A stretch of DNA of 58,001 nt from Planctomycetota bacterium (GTDB lineage Bacteria; Planctomycetota; Planctomycetia; Pirellulales; Pirellulaceae), in NCBI GenBank assembly GCA_003671195.1, contig QWPJ01000036.1:1-58001 (forward strand), given 5' to 3'. The notes below the pieces were generated by a model. That model did no database searches and had not been told where the DNA came from. It worked only from the letters and a program-made list of their open reading frames with translations. Shown here in pieces: positions 9,129-18,550 of the stretch. Every line of letters starts with the position of its first letter. Within the stretch, counting starts at the first letter, position 1. The position numbers and the translations under genes are program-made.

Positions 9129-10793
9129 TTAATCAGGACGTGTGAGTCGAGCAATTCGCAGTACAAGTATCACCAAGCCTGCCGCGCAAATCGACAGCCC
9201 TACATACCAACCGTTAGGGATGAGTTGAAAAGTCTCAAAGCCGGGGGCTTTCATCTCCGCCAGAGCCGTTGCTGCAGGGTTCAAAAGCAGCGCTCGCTCG
9301 ACGAACACAGGTCCAAAGGGGTTTCCTCGCCCGAGCCAGATCAGCAGGGTACCTGCGAAGATAACGAGCAAAACCGCATAGCTTGCAGCCGTCGCTGCGG
9401 CGCTGGTTTTTGAGTAGGCGCTGACGCAGGCGCTCAGAATGGTGACCATCGCGGTTGCGATCAACAACGAAATGATCACGTTGGAGACCTGTCCGCCAAT
9501 GGCCGGTTGAATATAGCTCATCATGACGTACCCAGGCAAGGTTGCCAACAGTAGCAACAGTAGGGTTAGAAAGGTACTCAGGAGTTTTCCTGAAAGGATT
9601 CTCCAGGGCGAGATGGGCGAGGCTCGCATCAACTGCCAGCCTCCACTCTCGACCTCCGAGGCGATCAGGTTGGCACCCAAGCTAGGACCGAGCAACAGCA
9701 GAAAGCCGATCTGCATGATTACCATCGATGAAGCGATTCGATCGACGCCCCAGTTGACCGTGCCGGTGGCAGCCACGACCGTCAATAGAATCGAGACGAT
9801 GGCTCCGCCTGCGATAAGCCGGAGAAGCCAGTGCAGGCGGCCGAATTTTCGAGTTCGGAACTCTTTGACCATGACCGGATTGAGCCAGAAGGGAATGCCG
9901 GACTTTCGTCGGTTCGGGTCGACTAGGTACGAGAGTCGTCGGAGCCAACTCGACTGCGTTGCTTCGATGACTTTTCCTGCATCGCGACTGCGGTCCATCA
10001 TGGTCGGCTGGAGTTTGTACAAGGTCGCCAGGGCAAAACCGAGCGTCGAGACTGCGCACATGATAAGGAACTCGATCCAGCCGGTTGAAATACCGATGGA
10101 TTGCGATTGGCCTTGAGCTCCGGTGACTTGCTGAAGAGCGGGAATAGGCGATAGGGTGGTCATGGCTTGGGCGATCCAGGCTTTGAGACCTGAAAGTTTG
10201 CCCACAAGGACCGTAGGACCGATCGAGAGGACGACCATGCCAAGCAGGATGCCATAGGTCCAACGCAGGCTCGCGTCGATCGACTGCGAGCGACTCGATA
10301 CCCAAAGCCCCAGCGCGGAGTATTGAAAGGCCATGCCGATGAAGATCAGGACCAACGGGACGATATTCCCTGGGATGGAGATCCCACCCATGGCATAGCA
10401 AGCGAAGATTGCAGGAAGACTCACAGAAAACAATAGCACGCTCAAGAGCACATTGGCAAGAAGTTTCCCGATGTAGATGACCCATGGTGGAGTCGGAGAG
10501 TTGAGCATTAGAACCAAGGTTCCTTTTCTGCGTTCCGAGACGATAGCCGTCGCAGGAAAGGCCGGAGTGAGCATCATGATCGCGATGGCGATCGCATAGG
10601 CCACCGGGCGGAAGACCTGAATCGATCCTTGGCTGACCAGATCGATCGTCGCTTCACGGGGCCAGCGCATCAGGACCAGGGTGCACGAAACGATCGCGAC
10701 CAGAGCGATTGCGATGAGGGCTTTGGGGCTCCGCAGTCGACTAATGAGCTCGCGTTGGAGAATTGGGTTTTTAAGCAAGGAGAGTGAATTCAC
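9129..10793 (-). CDS. ABC-2 type transporter permease, tandem double-length
   Basis: 554 residues, about twelve membrane segments. Two similar halves can be seen: each opens with a cytoplasmic helix before a membrane segment (NPILQRELISRLRSPKA at the start; NPVMVKEFRTRKFGRLHW around residue 300), followed by a block of the type ERRKGTLVLMLNSP or EVESGGWQLMRASPISPW and PWRILSGKLL. It therefore looks like an internal duplication or fusion of two ABC-2 permeases. GTG start at 10793; no close in-frame ATG. It follows the ATPase gene by 30 bases, so the two should form one transporter. Confidence 0.85.
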   Translation of the reverse strand: MNSLSLLKNPILQRELISRLRSPKALIAIALVAIVSCTLVLMRWPREATIDLVSQGSIQVFRPVAYAIAIAIMMLTPAFPATAIVSERRKGTLVLMLNSPTPPWVIYIGKLLANVLLSVLLFSVSLPAIFACYAMGGISIPGNIVPLVLIFIGMAFQYSALGLWVSSRSQSIDASLRWTYGILLGMVVLSIGPTVLVGKLSGLKAWIAQAMTTLSPIPALQQVTGAQGQSQSIGISTGWIEFLIMCAVSTLGFALATLYKLQPTMMDRSRDAGKVIEATQSSWLRRLSYLVDPNRRKSGIPFWLNPVMVKEFRTRKFGRLHWLLRLIAGGAIVSILLTVVAATGTVNWGVDRIASSMVIMQIGFLLLLGPSLGANLIASEVESGGWQLMRASPISPWRILSGKLLSTFLTLLLLLLATLPGYVMMSYIQPAIGGQVSNVIISLLIATAMVTILSACVSAYSKTSAAATAASYAVLLVIFAGTLLIWLGRGNPFGPVFVERALLLNPAATALAEMKAPGFETFQLIPNGWYVGLSICAAGLVILVLRIARLTRPD

Positions 10794-10823
10794 GCCGAGA
10801 AGCTTTCAAGAGGGGATCCGAGA

Positions 10824-11771
10824 TTAATCCTTGCCCGCGACAGAGAGAAATGCGTCTTCGAGGTCGCTGGTCAGTTCACGGAATTGGGTCACGGGTAACT
10901 TGGCGGCCACGAGTTGGTTTAAAAGTTCGGCTAGCTCTGGCTCGGTGCGAACGGTGGGGAATCGCAGGGTCAATTCCGCAGGGCTACTGGTCAGGGGTTC
11001 GGAGTCCAAGAGCAATTGACCGAGCACTTTTTCGGCCTGGGCGATGTGCGAAGCGCTAGCCAACTGGATTTCGTAGCTCCGTTGCGGACAGAGCGAGCTC
11101 ATCACTTCGTCGACCGTGCCGAAGGCCCTGAGTTTCCCTGCTGTGACAATCGCTACGACGTTGCATATGCGAGCTAGTTCCGGCAGGATATGGCTCGTGA
11201 CGATCAGTGTTTTTCCTCGGGCTGCAAGCTGCAAAAGGAGCTGCCGCATTTCGATACGGGCTTTGGGATCCAAACCGTTTGCAGGTTCATCGAGGATAAG
11301 AACCTCTGGATCGTGCAAGAGAGTCCGAGCGATTCCGACGCGCTGTTGCATGCCGTGACTGAGGCTCTCGACGTAGCGGTCTTGCATGTAAGTCGTGCTC
11401 GTCGTTTCCATGACTTCTTGGATGCGAGCCTTGCGCTGAGATGCTGGGATCCCAAAAATCGCCCCGAAAAAGTCGAGGTATTCATGGACACGCATGTTGT
11501 CATACGATCCGAACTTGTCGGGCATGTAGCCGACAAGCCGTTTGATTCGAGAAGCGTTCTGGCTGCAATCGACCCCGGCGATCGTGGCACAGCCGGAGGT
11601 GGGTTTTGAGAGCCCGACTAAGATTTTGATCGTGGTGGTTTTACCGGCTCCGTTGGGTCCGATGAATCCGAGGATCTGGCCTCGATTGACATGGATTGAA
11701 AGGTCGCTCAGGGCGGTAAAATCCCCGTAACTCTTCGTCAGGTTGGTGGTTTCGACGACGGTATCGCTCAT
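10824..11771 (-). CDS. ABC transporter ATP-binding protein
   Basis: 315 residues. Walker A GPNGAGKTT near residue 40, signature LSHGMQQRVG, Walker B VLILDEPANGLDP and the switch His in VTSHILPEL are all intact. The ATPase is of the type that partners ABC-2 permeases (GldA/CcmA-like), with a C-terminal extension of about 90 residues. ATG at 11771. It lies between the 840-residue membrane protein upstream and the permease downstream; spacings of 48 and 30 bases suggest one operon. Cargo unknown. Confidence 0.93.
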   Translation of the reverse strand: MSDTVVETTNLTKSYGDFTALSDLSIHVNRGQILGFIGPNGAGKTTTIKILVGLSKPTSGCATIAGVDCSQNASRIKRLVGYMPDKFGSYDNMRVHEYLDFFGAIFGIPASQRKARIQEVMETTSTTYMQDRYVESLSHGMQQRVGIARTLLHDPEVLILDEPANGLDPKARIEMRQLLLQLAARGKTLIVTSHILPELARICNVVAIVTAGKLRAFGTVDEVMSSLCPQRSYEIQLASASHIAQAEKVLGQLLLDSEPLTSSPAELTLRFPTVRTEPELAELLNQLVAAKLPVTQFRELTSDLEDAFLSVAGKD

Positions 11772-11819
11772 GGCAAGTCAGAGGTAAAGTGATTGAGGTT
11801 CAGAGTGGAGGGTTTTGCT

Positions 11820-14342
11820 CTAACGTTTGAGCGGGTTGCTCGGCTTGGTCATCCCTTGGACATTGAGACGAAGATGCCTGATCCGCCAAGGAATCGAGCT
11901 TCCAGACTCCTGGTCTTCGGCAACTTCCAAGCGGAGCGTCAGGAGCCCGTCTTGGAATTCATCGAGCAGAGCAGGGTCTGTGCTGGAGGCTTTCCAAGGC
12001 AACGAAGGGCCGTCAAAACCGATGATTTCAACCAACGTTTTGTCTTGCGATCGAAGCCACGAGAGTTTGACTTTTCGGCGGGGGGCTTGCAGGTCCCAAT
12101 CGAAGTCGATCTGGGTGACTTGGATCGGAAGGACTTCGACCGGAAGTCGAAATTCCAAGCTGGATTCGGCGCGGTTGGAGGATTGGCTGATCCATCGTCC
12201 GGTACCTTCGAGAAACACCGGTGAGGAGTTGCCGTCTCGGGCGATTTTGATATCGATGAACGGATAAGGAACCGTAAAGGGGTTGCCTGTCTCTGGCCGT
12301 TGGAGTGTCAACGGCATGGTGACGAGTGCAACTCCACGTCGTTGGATATCGGAGTTCCACTGGGGGCCTTGATCGAACAAGTCGGTCCAACCCATCACGA
12401 TACGCGAAAGGGTCTGGGTTCGATCGCTCGATTCGAGAGCTTTGCGGTAGATCGCGGTGCGTCGGCGTTGCTCGTCCCCGACGATCGCATCGAGAGTCCA
12501 ACGCTCGCCCTCGGCAGGGAATGTGCCGTCGATGAGGATCTGAGAATCGGTCACCGGGGCCCCTAAGACCGGGGCACCTGGTGTATAGGCGACGACCGGG
12601 TTTTGTAGTTTGGACGGAAGGTTCGTTGGCAAACGGATCAGAACACCATCCTTGTTGAATTCTCCTTGAGCCACGGCTTGTAGGTCCGGGAGTGAGGATT
12701 CGGTTTGGTACCTCCAAGTTCCTGTAGGCCAATCCTGGTTGCTTAGCCGCCAGCTTTGAAGGTCCTCGGTCTGAAACGTTTTGATTCCGCTTTGGATCTT
12801 GGAATCCGGTGCTGCGTATCCTAGCAGGTTGCTCTGGAGATCCATCGAGGTGCCCCGGGGCAGGTAAACGGCCGCAGACTCTCTGAGCATCGCTCCGCTC
12901 TTGGACTCGAGTTGAACCCATTGAAACAACGAGACCATGGCGGGTATTTCACGCTTTTGGGACCACGCCAAATAGACCAAAGGGATCGATGCGAGCAGCG
13001 CCAATCCAGGAGCGATCCAGCCCATGGCTTTGGCATCCCTGGCCGTCAGCCGCCAGATGCTCATAGCGACTAAGGCCGTGCAAAAGCAAAGGAGTATTGC
13101 GGCGACGAGTCCGCGTGAGACGACCGGGTTGCCAATTCTCTCAAGCGGATAGTCGAGGTCCTTGAGCGATACGATATTCGTGGCTCGCTTGGCTTGCACC
13201 GTATCGATGATGCTCCGAGCCCAGGGTCGTAATTCGTAGTCCGATTGGAAGAACGGATCCTCGCTGGTTTGCACCTTGCGAGGCTTGATCCAAGCACTGC
13301 TTTCCAGGGCCGTAATGATCAGTTCTCCTCGACCGACGGGCATGACCAACGAGGCCGGCCAACCGTCGATTCGATGGCCAACGCTCCCCCCATGATGCAT
13401 CAATCGCTTGAAGATCACCGGGTCTTCGAGGTCCACCCTTGCGTCTTGTTCCTGAATCGATGGTCCTGTTGAGTCGACTCTAAAGTTGGTCAGTTGGACC
13501 GAGTCGACGGTGCGGAGCTGCTGGTTAGGTTCGAGCAGCGGCTGGAGATCTTGGGTGTCGATGGCCTCGAGCATGACCCAAATGCGTCCCCCGGAATTCA
13601 GGAAACTCTTGAGCGTTCCGACCGTTGCCGCATCTCGAAGGGGGGCTGGCTCGGCGAGCATCAACAGGTCGGTGTTCTTCCAATCGTTTTGATTGATCGG
13701 GAATTGGATCCCATCGAGTCCGATCGCTTCCTTGCTCAGTTCTCCGTCGACACGACTTGCCATCGCCAATTCGTAGGTGTAAAGAGGATCCGTCTTTTCC
13801 CATCGCCAATCCAGTGGTGGAGCAGCCTCAAGGCCTAGGGCCGAGGCGGCGACGACAGGAAGCTTCGGGCCGCGAAAGACGGTCACATTGCGGACGGCCG
13901 GTTCATCCCCCACGACCGAAAGCACTTCCTTCCCGTCGACGATCTTATAAAGGGATACTTCAACCTCGAACCTAGCATCTGGCAACGGGATGAGAGGACG
14001 CACGGTGATTTCGCAACTACGAATCTGTTGGGGTTCAACCGTGATTCGGTAGCGATCGTCGTCGGTTAGATTCCCTGCGATGCGTGCGGATACAAATCCC
14101 GTTAGGGTTTCTTTCGAGCCGTTTCTAACATTGCAACGGATAACGATCAGTGGATCGCCCACGAGCATGCTCCGAGGCGAGAGGCTAGCCGAATCGAGCG
14201 ATAAGCCATCGATGCCGCTCGAGGCGGCAAATTGCAGATCCTCCTGCTGGGCGATGCCAACGGCCGACGGCAAGAGAGATAGGATCAAAAGCAGGCACAG
14301 CGCAGGGCTGCCGCTGAAGGTAGGTATCGGAGAAGATTTCAT
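11820..14342 (-). CDS. Large membrane protein, GldG/DUF4350-like, of the ABC module
   Basis: 840 residues. Signal peptide (LCLLLILSLLPSAVGIAQ), a beta-rich extracytoplasmic region, then around residues 200-260 a flavodoxin- or GATase1-like segment (NTDLLMLAEPAPLRDAATV, SFLNSGGRIWVMLEA) reminiscent of the GldG/DUF4350 type. Two membrane helices lie near 415-465, followed by about 370 soluble residues without recognised motifs. The gene order membrane protein, ATPase, double permease recalls Gld-type export modules; family membership is inferred from context and one local motif, not from a search. ATG at 14342, no strong ribosome binding site. Confidence 0.6.
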   Translation of the reverse strand: MKSSPIPTFSGSPALCLLLILSLLPSAVGIAQQEDLQFAASSGIDGLSLDSASLSPRSMLVGDPLIVIRCNVRNGSKETLTGFVSARIAGNLTDDDRYRITVEPQQIRSCEITVRPLIPLPDARFEVEVSLYKIVDGKEVLSVVGDEPAVRNVTVFRGPKLPVVAASALGLEAAPPLDWRWEKTDPLYTYELAMASRVDGELSKEAIGLDGIQFPINQNDWKNTDLLMLAEPAPLRDAATVGTLKSFLNSGGRIWVMLEAIDTQDLQPLLEPNQQLRTVDSVQLTNFRVDSTGPSIQEQDARVDLEDPVIFKRLMHHGGSVGHRIDGWPASLVMPVGRGELIITALESSAWIKPRKVQTSEDPFFQSDYELRPWARSIIDTVQAKRATNIVSLKDLDYPLERIGNPVVSRGLVAAILLCFCTALVAMSIWRLTARDAKAMGWIAPGLALLASIPLVYLAWSQKREIPAMVSLFQWVQLESKSGAMLRESAAVYLPRGTSMDLQSNLLGYAAPDSKIQSGIKTFQTEDLQSWRLSNQDWPTGTWRYQTESSLPDLQAVAQGEFNKDGVLIRLPTNLPSKLQNPVVAYTPGAPVLGAPVTDSQILIDGTFPAEGERWTLDAIVGDEQRRRTAIYRKALESSDRTQTLSRIVMGWTDLFDQGPQWNSDIQRRGVALVTMPLTLQRPETGNPFTVPYPFIDIKIARDGNSSPVFLEGTGRWISQSSNRAESSLEFRLPVEVLPIQVTQIDFDWDLQAPRRKVKLSWLRSQDKTLVEIIGFDGPSLPWKASSTDPALLDEFQDGLLTLRLEVAEDQESGSSIPWRIRHLRLNVQGMTKPSNPLKR

Positions 14343-14413
14343 CTTGGATTGGTCATGAGGAGGGCTCGGACGAGAAAACCAATGTATCAGATTTCGATGA
14401 GCGGAACCCTCAC

Positions 14414-15169
14414 CTAGTAAGCCCCTTCGATGGAGATTTTTCCCCGTTGGTAGAGGTCGGCCAAGGAAACAGCGACAGCCTCAACGGCTTGCTCTTCGCT
14501 CCAGTTTCGGTAGTCCTCGGGTGGGATCGGCTTGCCAAAAACCACAGCGATCGGTTTGGGAAAGAGCCACTTCGAGCCCTTGGGCATGCACTCGAACGCA
14601 CCGACGATCGCCACGGGGATCAAAGGGACATCGGACCGTTTCGCGATCGGAAAAAATCCGGGTTTCACAACACCAATCGAGCCATCCTGGGTTCGAGTCC
14701 CCTCTGGGAACAACAGGACCACCTTTCCAGAACGCAATCTTGAGAGCATCTCCCGCAAGCCGCTAAGTCCACCGCGTTCCCGGTCGATTTCAATCGAGTC
14801 GACGATTTTCAGAAAGAAAGAGAAGGCTGGATTCTTGAAAAGAGTGCTTCTTGCAAGGAAGTTCAGGTTGCGGTTGCAAGCCAGCCCGACCAAGATCGGG
14901 TCGAGACCTGACTGGTGGTTCGACAGGAGCATTCCACCCCCTTGGCTAGGAACATGGTGTCGGCCCTCGACCCGAATGCGAAACCACAACACACACAGCA
15001 TTCTTGCGATCAATCGCAAAACACGATAGACGATTCGGCGCATCAGGAGGCTCAAGCGGCTTTCCTCCTCCTTGGGCTTGTGCGTGCCCGTGTCTTTCGC
15101 TGCCTTGTTCTTTTTTGCAGCGACTTTTGCAGCGGTGATCGCCTGATCGGAGAGGACTTCGTCGGTCAT
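14414..15169 (-). CDS. plsC: 1-acyl-sn-glycerol-3-phosphate acyltransferase (PlsC type)
   Basis: 251 residues. The HX4D motif (NHQSGLDP) and the downstream FPEGTRTQDGS and PLIPVAIVGAF blocks define the PlsC/LPLAT family, which acylates lysophosphatidic acid to phosphatidic acid at the membrane. A hydrophobic segment precedes the motif (YRVLRLIARMLCVLWFRI). The N-terminal 40 residues are Lys/Ala-rich and not conserved. Its ATG overlaps the stop of cmk by ATGA, so the two are co-translated; the cmk-plsC order is common in bacteria. The symbol rests on family motifs only, since planctomycetes carry several such enzymes. Confidence 0.88.
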   Translation of the reverse strand: MTDEVLSDQAITAAKVAAKKNKAAKDTGTHKPKEEESRLSLLMRRIVYRVLRLIARMLCVLWFRIRVEGRHHVPSQGGGMLLSNHQSGLDPILVGLACNRNLNFLARSTLFKNPAFSFFLKIVDSIEIDRERGGLSGLREMLSRLRSGKVVLLFPEGTRTQDGSIGVVKPGFFPIAKRSDVPLIPVAIVGAFECMPKGSKWLFPKPIAVVFGKPIPPEDYRNWSEEQAVEAVAVSLADLYQRGKISIEGAY

Positions 15170-15843
15170 TTCGTGACGGATTGGCTAGAGGGACCGCTGC
15201 GGCGAGACCGCACGATTTCGAGCAGTTTATCGAGGACTTGCTGCTCACTCATGCCATCGGTTGCAACAACGATGGCGTCGGGTGCGGCGATCAAAGGTCC
15301 GGTGAGGCGATTGGAGTCATTCGCATCGCGTTGATTTTGCTGAATCAAGATCTCATCGAAATCCGCATCGATGCCCGCATCGAGGAGCTGTTGATATCGC
15401 CTCCTGGCTCGTTCCTCGGCAGTCGCAGTCAGAAAGATCTTGCACTCTGCATTCGGAAAAGCCACGGTCCCTTGGTCTCTCCCTTCGGTAACGCAGTCTT
15501 GACCCGTGCAGATTCGGCGTTGCTGCTGAACCATAAGCTCTCGGATTTCGGGATTTTCCGCGATGGCTTTGATCGACTTGGCGACCGCTGGGTTTCGGAT
15601 CTCGCGTGTCACGTCGAGCCGATTGAGTGCCACAGAACCCCTCGCCAAATCGATTTGACAGCAGTTGGCGATCTCGAGGGTTGCAGCCGGATCATGGAGA
15701 TCGACCTGAGCTCGCATGCACGCGAGCGTCACGCATCGATACATCGCGCCGGTGTCGAGAAAGAAAAAGCCTAGATTTTCGGCGAGCTTCAGGGCTACGG
15801 AGCTCTTTCCGGCCCCGGCCGGCCCGTCGATTGTCACGATCAT
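15166..15843 (-). CDS. cmk: Cytidylate kinase
   Basis: 225 residues, the usual length. P-loop GPAGAGKSS at residues 7-15, then the FLDTGAMYR block that binds CMP, and the GRDQGTVAFPNAECKIFLTATAEERARRR block with the lid Arg residues. The enzyme phosphorylates CMP and dCMP for nucleotide and lipid synthesis. ATG at 15843, with about 140 bases of shared upstream DNA against the divergent sppA gene. It heads the minus-strand run cmk, plsC. The family usually reads GRDIGTVVFP; here the Ile is a Gln, a mild variation. Confidence 0.95.
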   Translation of the reverse strand: MIVTIDGPAGAGKSSVALKLAENLGFFFLDTGAMYRCVTLACMRAQVDLHDPAATLEIANCCQIDLARGSVALNRLDVTREIRNPAVAKSIKAIAENPEIRELMVQQQRRICTGQDCVTEGRDQGTVAFPNAECKIFLTATAEERARRRYQQLLDAGIDADFDEILIQQNQRDANDSNRLTGPLIAAPDAIVVATDGMSEQQVLDKLLEIVRSRRSGPSSQSVTK

Positions 15844-15984
15844 CGGTGTTTCTGATTAGAATTACGAGAGGTCCACGGAGGTAATGCGAGGCACCGACAG
15901 TTTAACGAAAACTGCGTTTCGCTCAAAACGGATTCCTCTGTGGTTTCTGATCGATCATCCACTTTCATTTTTGTCTACACCAAC

Positions 15985-18039
15985 ATGTCTATGCGATTAT
16001 TGTGGCTCAAATCGTATCGGTTTCGAGCTTTTTCACTCGGGAATTGGTCACTTAGGAACTGGGCGAGTTTTGGGATGCTAGCGATTGCAGGGGGGATTCT
16101 TTCCCCGCCGATCCTAGCTCAGGAAAAAGCCCCCGAGGCTCCGACCCAAGAGCCCCAAGCTGCGGCAACAGCAGTGCCAGCGGAGCAACAACAGGCTGAC
16201 AAAAAAGCCGACAAAGCTGACAAAGCCGAGAAACAAGAAGAAAAGAAGCCGGATAAAGCTCCTGCCAAAAAGCAAGTGCGCGTCGTTCCCCTCAGCGGCG
16301 AGTATGTCGACTTGCCCGGTGCCGGCGGACTGAATCCAATGGATCTTGTCCTCGGCGGTGGGCTAGGGAAACCTAAAGGATTTTATAAACTCTGCGATTA
16401 CCTCGATGAGCTTAGCCACGAGGAACTCGTCACCCATGTCGTGCTGGACCTTTCGTCCTCTTCGCTTTCGATGAATCCTGCGCAATTGGATGAGTTCTCG
16501 CGACATCTCGAGCATCTTCGCGGTCATGGTAAGAAGTTAATCGCCTGGTTGGAATCGGCCGGTAACGTCCAGTTGTCGATTGCCTCAGGGTGTGACGAGA
16601 TCCTCATGGCAGACCTCGGGGGCATCGACATGCCATCGTCGTCGATGGAGACGATGTTCTACCGCGATGCGATGAACTTGTTGGGGATCCAAGCTTCAGT
16701 TACCCGGGCCGGGGACTTCAAAGGTGCCGTCGAACCCTATGTTAACTCCGTGATGTCCAAGCACCTCAAGGAGCATTATCTAGCGATGCTCGATTCGATC
16801 AACAACGCACAAGTATCCAGAATTGCCAAGGGACGGGGGCTTTCGGTCGGTGCGGTTCGTGAACTCCAAAAGCAGAGAATCCTCCTGCCAGCAGAAGCTC
16901 TAGCTAACCGCTTGGTCGACCGACTGGTCCCCTATGGCTCCTTGCAAAAAACGGTAATGGACAGTCTTGGTGAAGGCTATGAATGGACGACGCCCAAAGC
17001 CAAGCCCAAGAAGGAGCTCTCTATTTTTGAATTGATGGGACAAGCCATGGCCCCCCCCAAGGGTGCCATGAAGATCAAAGACGATTCGATCGCTGTGGTG
17101 CATTTGAGCGGGGCGATTGAAGATGGAAAACAGGCCAATGCCAGCGCCATTGTCTCGGGGCCGACGGTCAAGTTGATCGAGGAACTCACGGCTGACGAAA
17201 AGGTCAAAGGGGTCGTTGTTCGAATCAACTCTCCCGGTGGGAGTGCTACCGCCAGCGAAGCGATACGCCAGGCGCTTGAAGCTTGTGCCAAGAAGAAGCC
17301 ACTGGTGTTTTCGATGGGCGAGGTTGCCGCGTCGGGAGGCTATTGGGTCACTTGCATCGGAGAGCCTATTTTCGCTGAACAGGGGACGATCACCGGCTCG
17401 ATCGGAGTCTTCTCGATGAAGCTCAGCGCAGGAGCCTTGGCCCGCCGCCTCGGCGTTCATGTCGAATCGGTCACACTCGATCCGGTCGCAGGGATGAATT
17501 CCTTGGACCACGCCTGGAGCGAAGAGGAGATCGATTTGATGCAAAAATCGGTCGGGACGATCTACGACAAATTCCTTCAGATCGCTTCGGCATCGCGAAG
17601 CATCCCGGTCGATACCCTCAAGTCGCTGGCAGGTGGCAGGGTTTGGTCGGGCGAACAAGCCAAATCGCATCGATTGGTCGACCAGATCGGTGGACTCGAC
17701 GATGCGATCGGAATGGTTGCCAAGAACGCGAAAATCGACAAGTTCAAGGTCATTCATCGTCCGGAAGCTTCCGGCGGTTTGGATCTCGGAAGCCTGCTCG
17801 GAGGTCGCGAGGAGGACACGGATATTTTTGGTCTGTCCGAAGCGGCGAGTACCGCAAGCAACGCTGTTGCCAATTCAGGTTTGCTAGGGAGCCTTGAGTC
17901 CAAGCTCACCGCAATCCTTCAAGTGCAAGGTTTCCGTGGCGATTCGATTCGCTTGCTGCTCCGATCGATTGACTGGTCGGGCAAACAAGCCACGAAAGTT
18001 TGGGTGCTGATGGGACAAGAGCTGAAAATCGTACCCTAA
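15985..18039 (+). CDS. sppA: Signal peptide peptidase SppA, long (67K) type
   Basis: 684 residues from the ATG at 15985 (a second ATG follows at 15991; a GTG at 15940 would give an N-terminus that does not fit). Signal/anchor near residues 25-45, then a Lys/Glu/Ala-rich low-complexity linker. Two SppA halves follow. The first half carries the general-base Lys in AGDFKGAVEPYVN (about residue 246). The second carries the nucleophile Ser in GEVAASGGYW (about 450), preceded by VRINSPGGS. Thus the double-length SppA fold with a Ser/Lys dyad is intact; it digests leftover signal peptides in the membrane. A strong terminator follows at 18086. Confidence 0.92.
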   Translation: MSMRLLWLKSYRFRAFSLGNWSLRNWASFGMLAIAGGILSPPILAQEKAPEAPTQEPQAAATAVPAEQQQADKKADKADKAEKQEEKKPDKAPAKKQVRVVPLSGEYVDLPGAGGLNPMDLVLGGGLGKPKGFYKLCDYLDELSHEELVTHVVLDLSSSSLSMNPAQLDEFSRHLEHLRGHGKKLIAWLESAGNVQLSIASGCDEILMADLGGIDMPSSSMETMFYRDAMNLLGIQASVTRAGDFKGAVEPYVNSVMSKHLKEHYLAMLDSINNAQVSRIAKGRGLSVGAVRELQKQRILLPAEALANRLVDRLVPYGSLQKTVMDSLGEGYEWTTPKAKPKKELSIFELMGQAMAPPKGAMKIKDDSIAVVHLSGAIEDGKQANASAIVSGPTVKLIEELTADEKVKGVVVRINSPGGSATASEAIRQALEACAKKKPLVFSMGEVAASGGYWVTCIGEPIFAEQGTITGSIGVFSMKLSAGALARRLGVHVESVTLDPVAGMNSLDHAWSEEEIDLMQKSVGTIYDKFLQIASASRSIPVDTLKSLAGGRVWSGEQAKSHRLVDQIGGLDDAIGMVAKNAKIDKFKVIHRPEASGGLDLGSLLGGREEDTDIFGLSEAASTASNAVANSGLLGSLESKLTAILQVQGFRGDSIRLLLRSIDWSGKQATKVWVLMGQELKIVP

Positions 18040-18085
18040 GGCCACGGGACTCGCCCAAGGAACCCCACGCTCGGAATGACAATGA

Positions 18086-18117
18086 AAAAGGACGATGGTT
18101 TTATCCATCGTCCTTTT
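18086..18117. terminator. Bidirectional intrinsic terminator between convergent genes
   Basis: Perfect 13-bp stem (arms 18086-18098 and 18105-18117, loop TTTTAT) bounded by an A run on the left and a T run on the right. It therefore reads as a hairpin plus T tract on both strands. It sits midway between the end of sppA (18039, plus) and the end of the small lipoprotein gene (18179, minus). Confidence 0.88.
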
Positions 18118-18178
18118 GAATTTCGTGAACTCTTCGCTTAAAACTCGTTCAGAGCCAAGGTTGTTGAATAACCAAGGT

Positions 18179-18541
18179 CTACAGGTTCACTTCCAAACTC
18201 GACTGACCTGCCTGAACCGTAATGGTGCGTTGCATATTGGCTTCCTTAAGTGAAGCGTCAATCCCTTGAAGGGCCGACTCTCCACCGTCTTCACTCGCGG
18301 AAAGATAGTATGCATATTTGCCCGGGACGATGTTCCCCTTAAAGGATCCATCGGCTCCGACCTTCATCGGCACCACGTGTCCGGTCTCCATTGGCTGAAG
18401 CGTCAGTGTCACATTCCCAACAGGTTTCCCTGCTTTGGTAAGTTTGCCGACCACATCGACCGGTGTGTTCATCAGTGGCACTTTGGCTTGGCAACCAATG
18501 GAAACACAAGCCAGAGCTAATACGAGGAGTAGACGCAACAT
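18179..18541 (-). CDS. Small lipoprotein with transthyretin-like fold
   Basis: 120 residues. Signal peptide ends in a lipobox (VSIGC), so it should be lipid-anchored at about Cys17. The rest looks like a single beta-sandwich of the carboxypeptidase-regulatory/transthyretin-like type: VVGKLTKAGKPVGNVTLTLQP then a GADGSFKGNIVPGKYAYYL block. Such proteins are abundant in planctomycetes, usually beside a DUF1559 gene as here (nine bases upstream), and their role is not known. ATG at 18541 with GGAG about 12 bases upstream, inside the end of the preceding gene. Confidence 0.8.
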   Translation of the reverse strand: MLRLLLVLALACVSIGCQAKVPLMNTPVDVVGKLTKAGKPVGNVTLTLQPMETGHVVPMKVGADGSFKGNIVPGKYAYYLSASEDGGESALQGIDASLKEANMQRTITVQAGQSSLEVNL

Positions 18542-18550
18542 GAGGATTAA

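Noticed and set aside
16900..17757. 285-codon frame antisense to sppA
   Set aside because: It lies opposite a gene with clear catalytic motifs; the frame is open because of codon bias and lacks any known domain.
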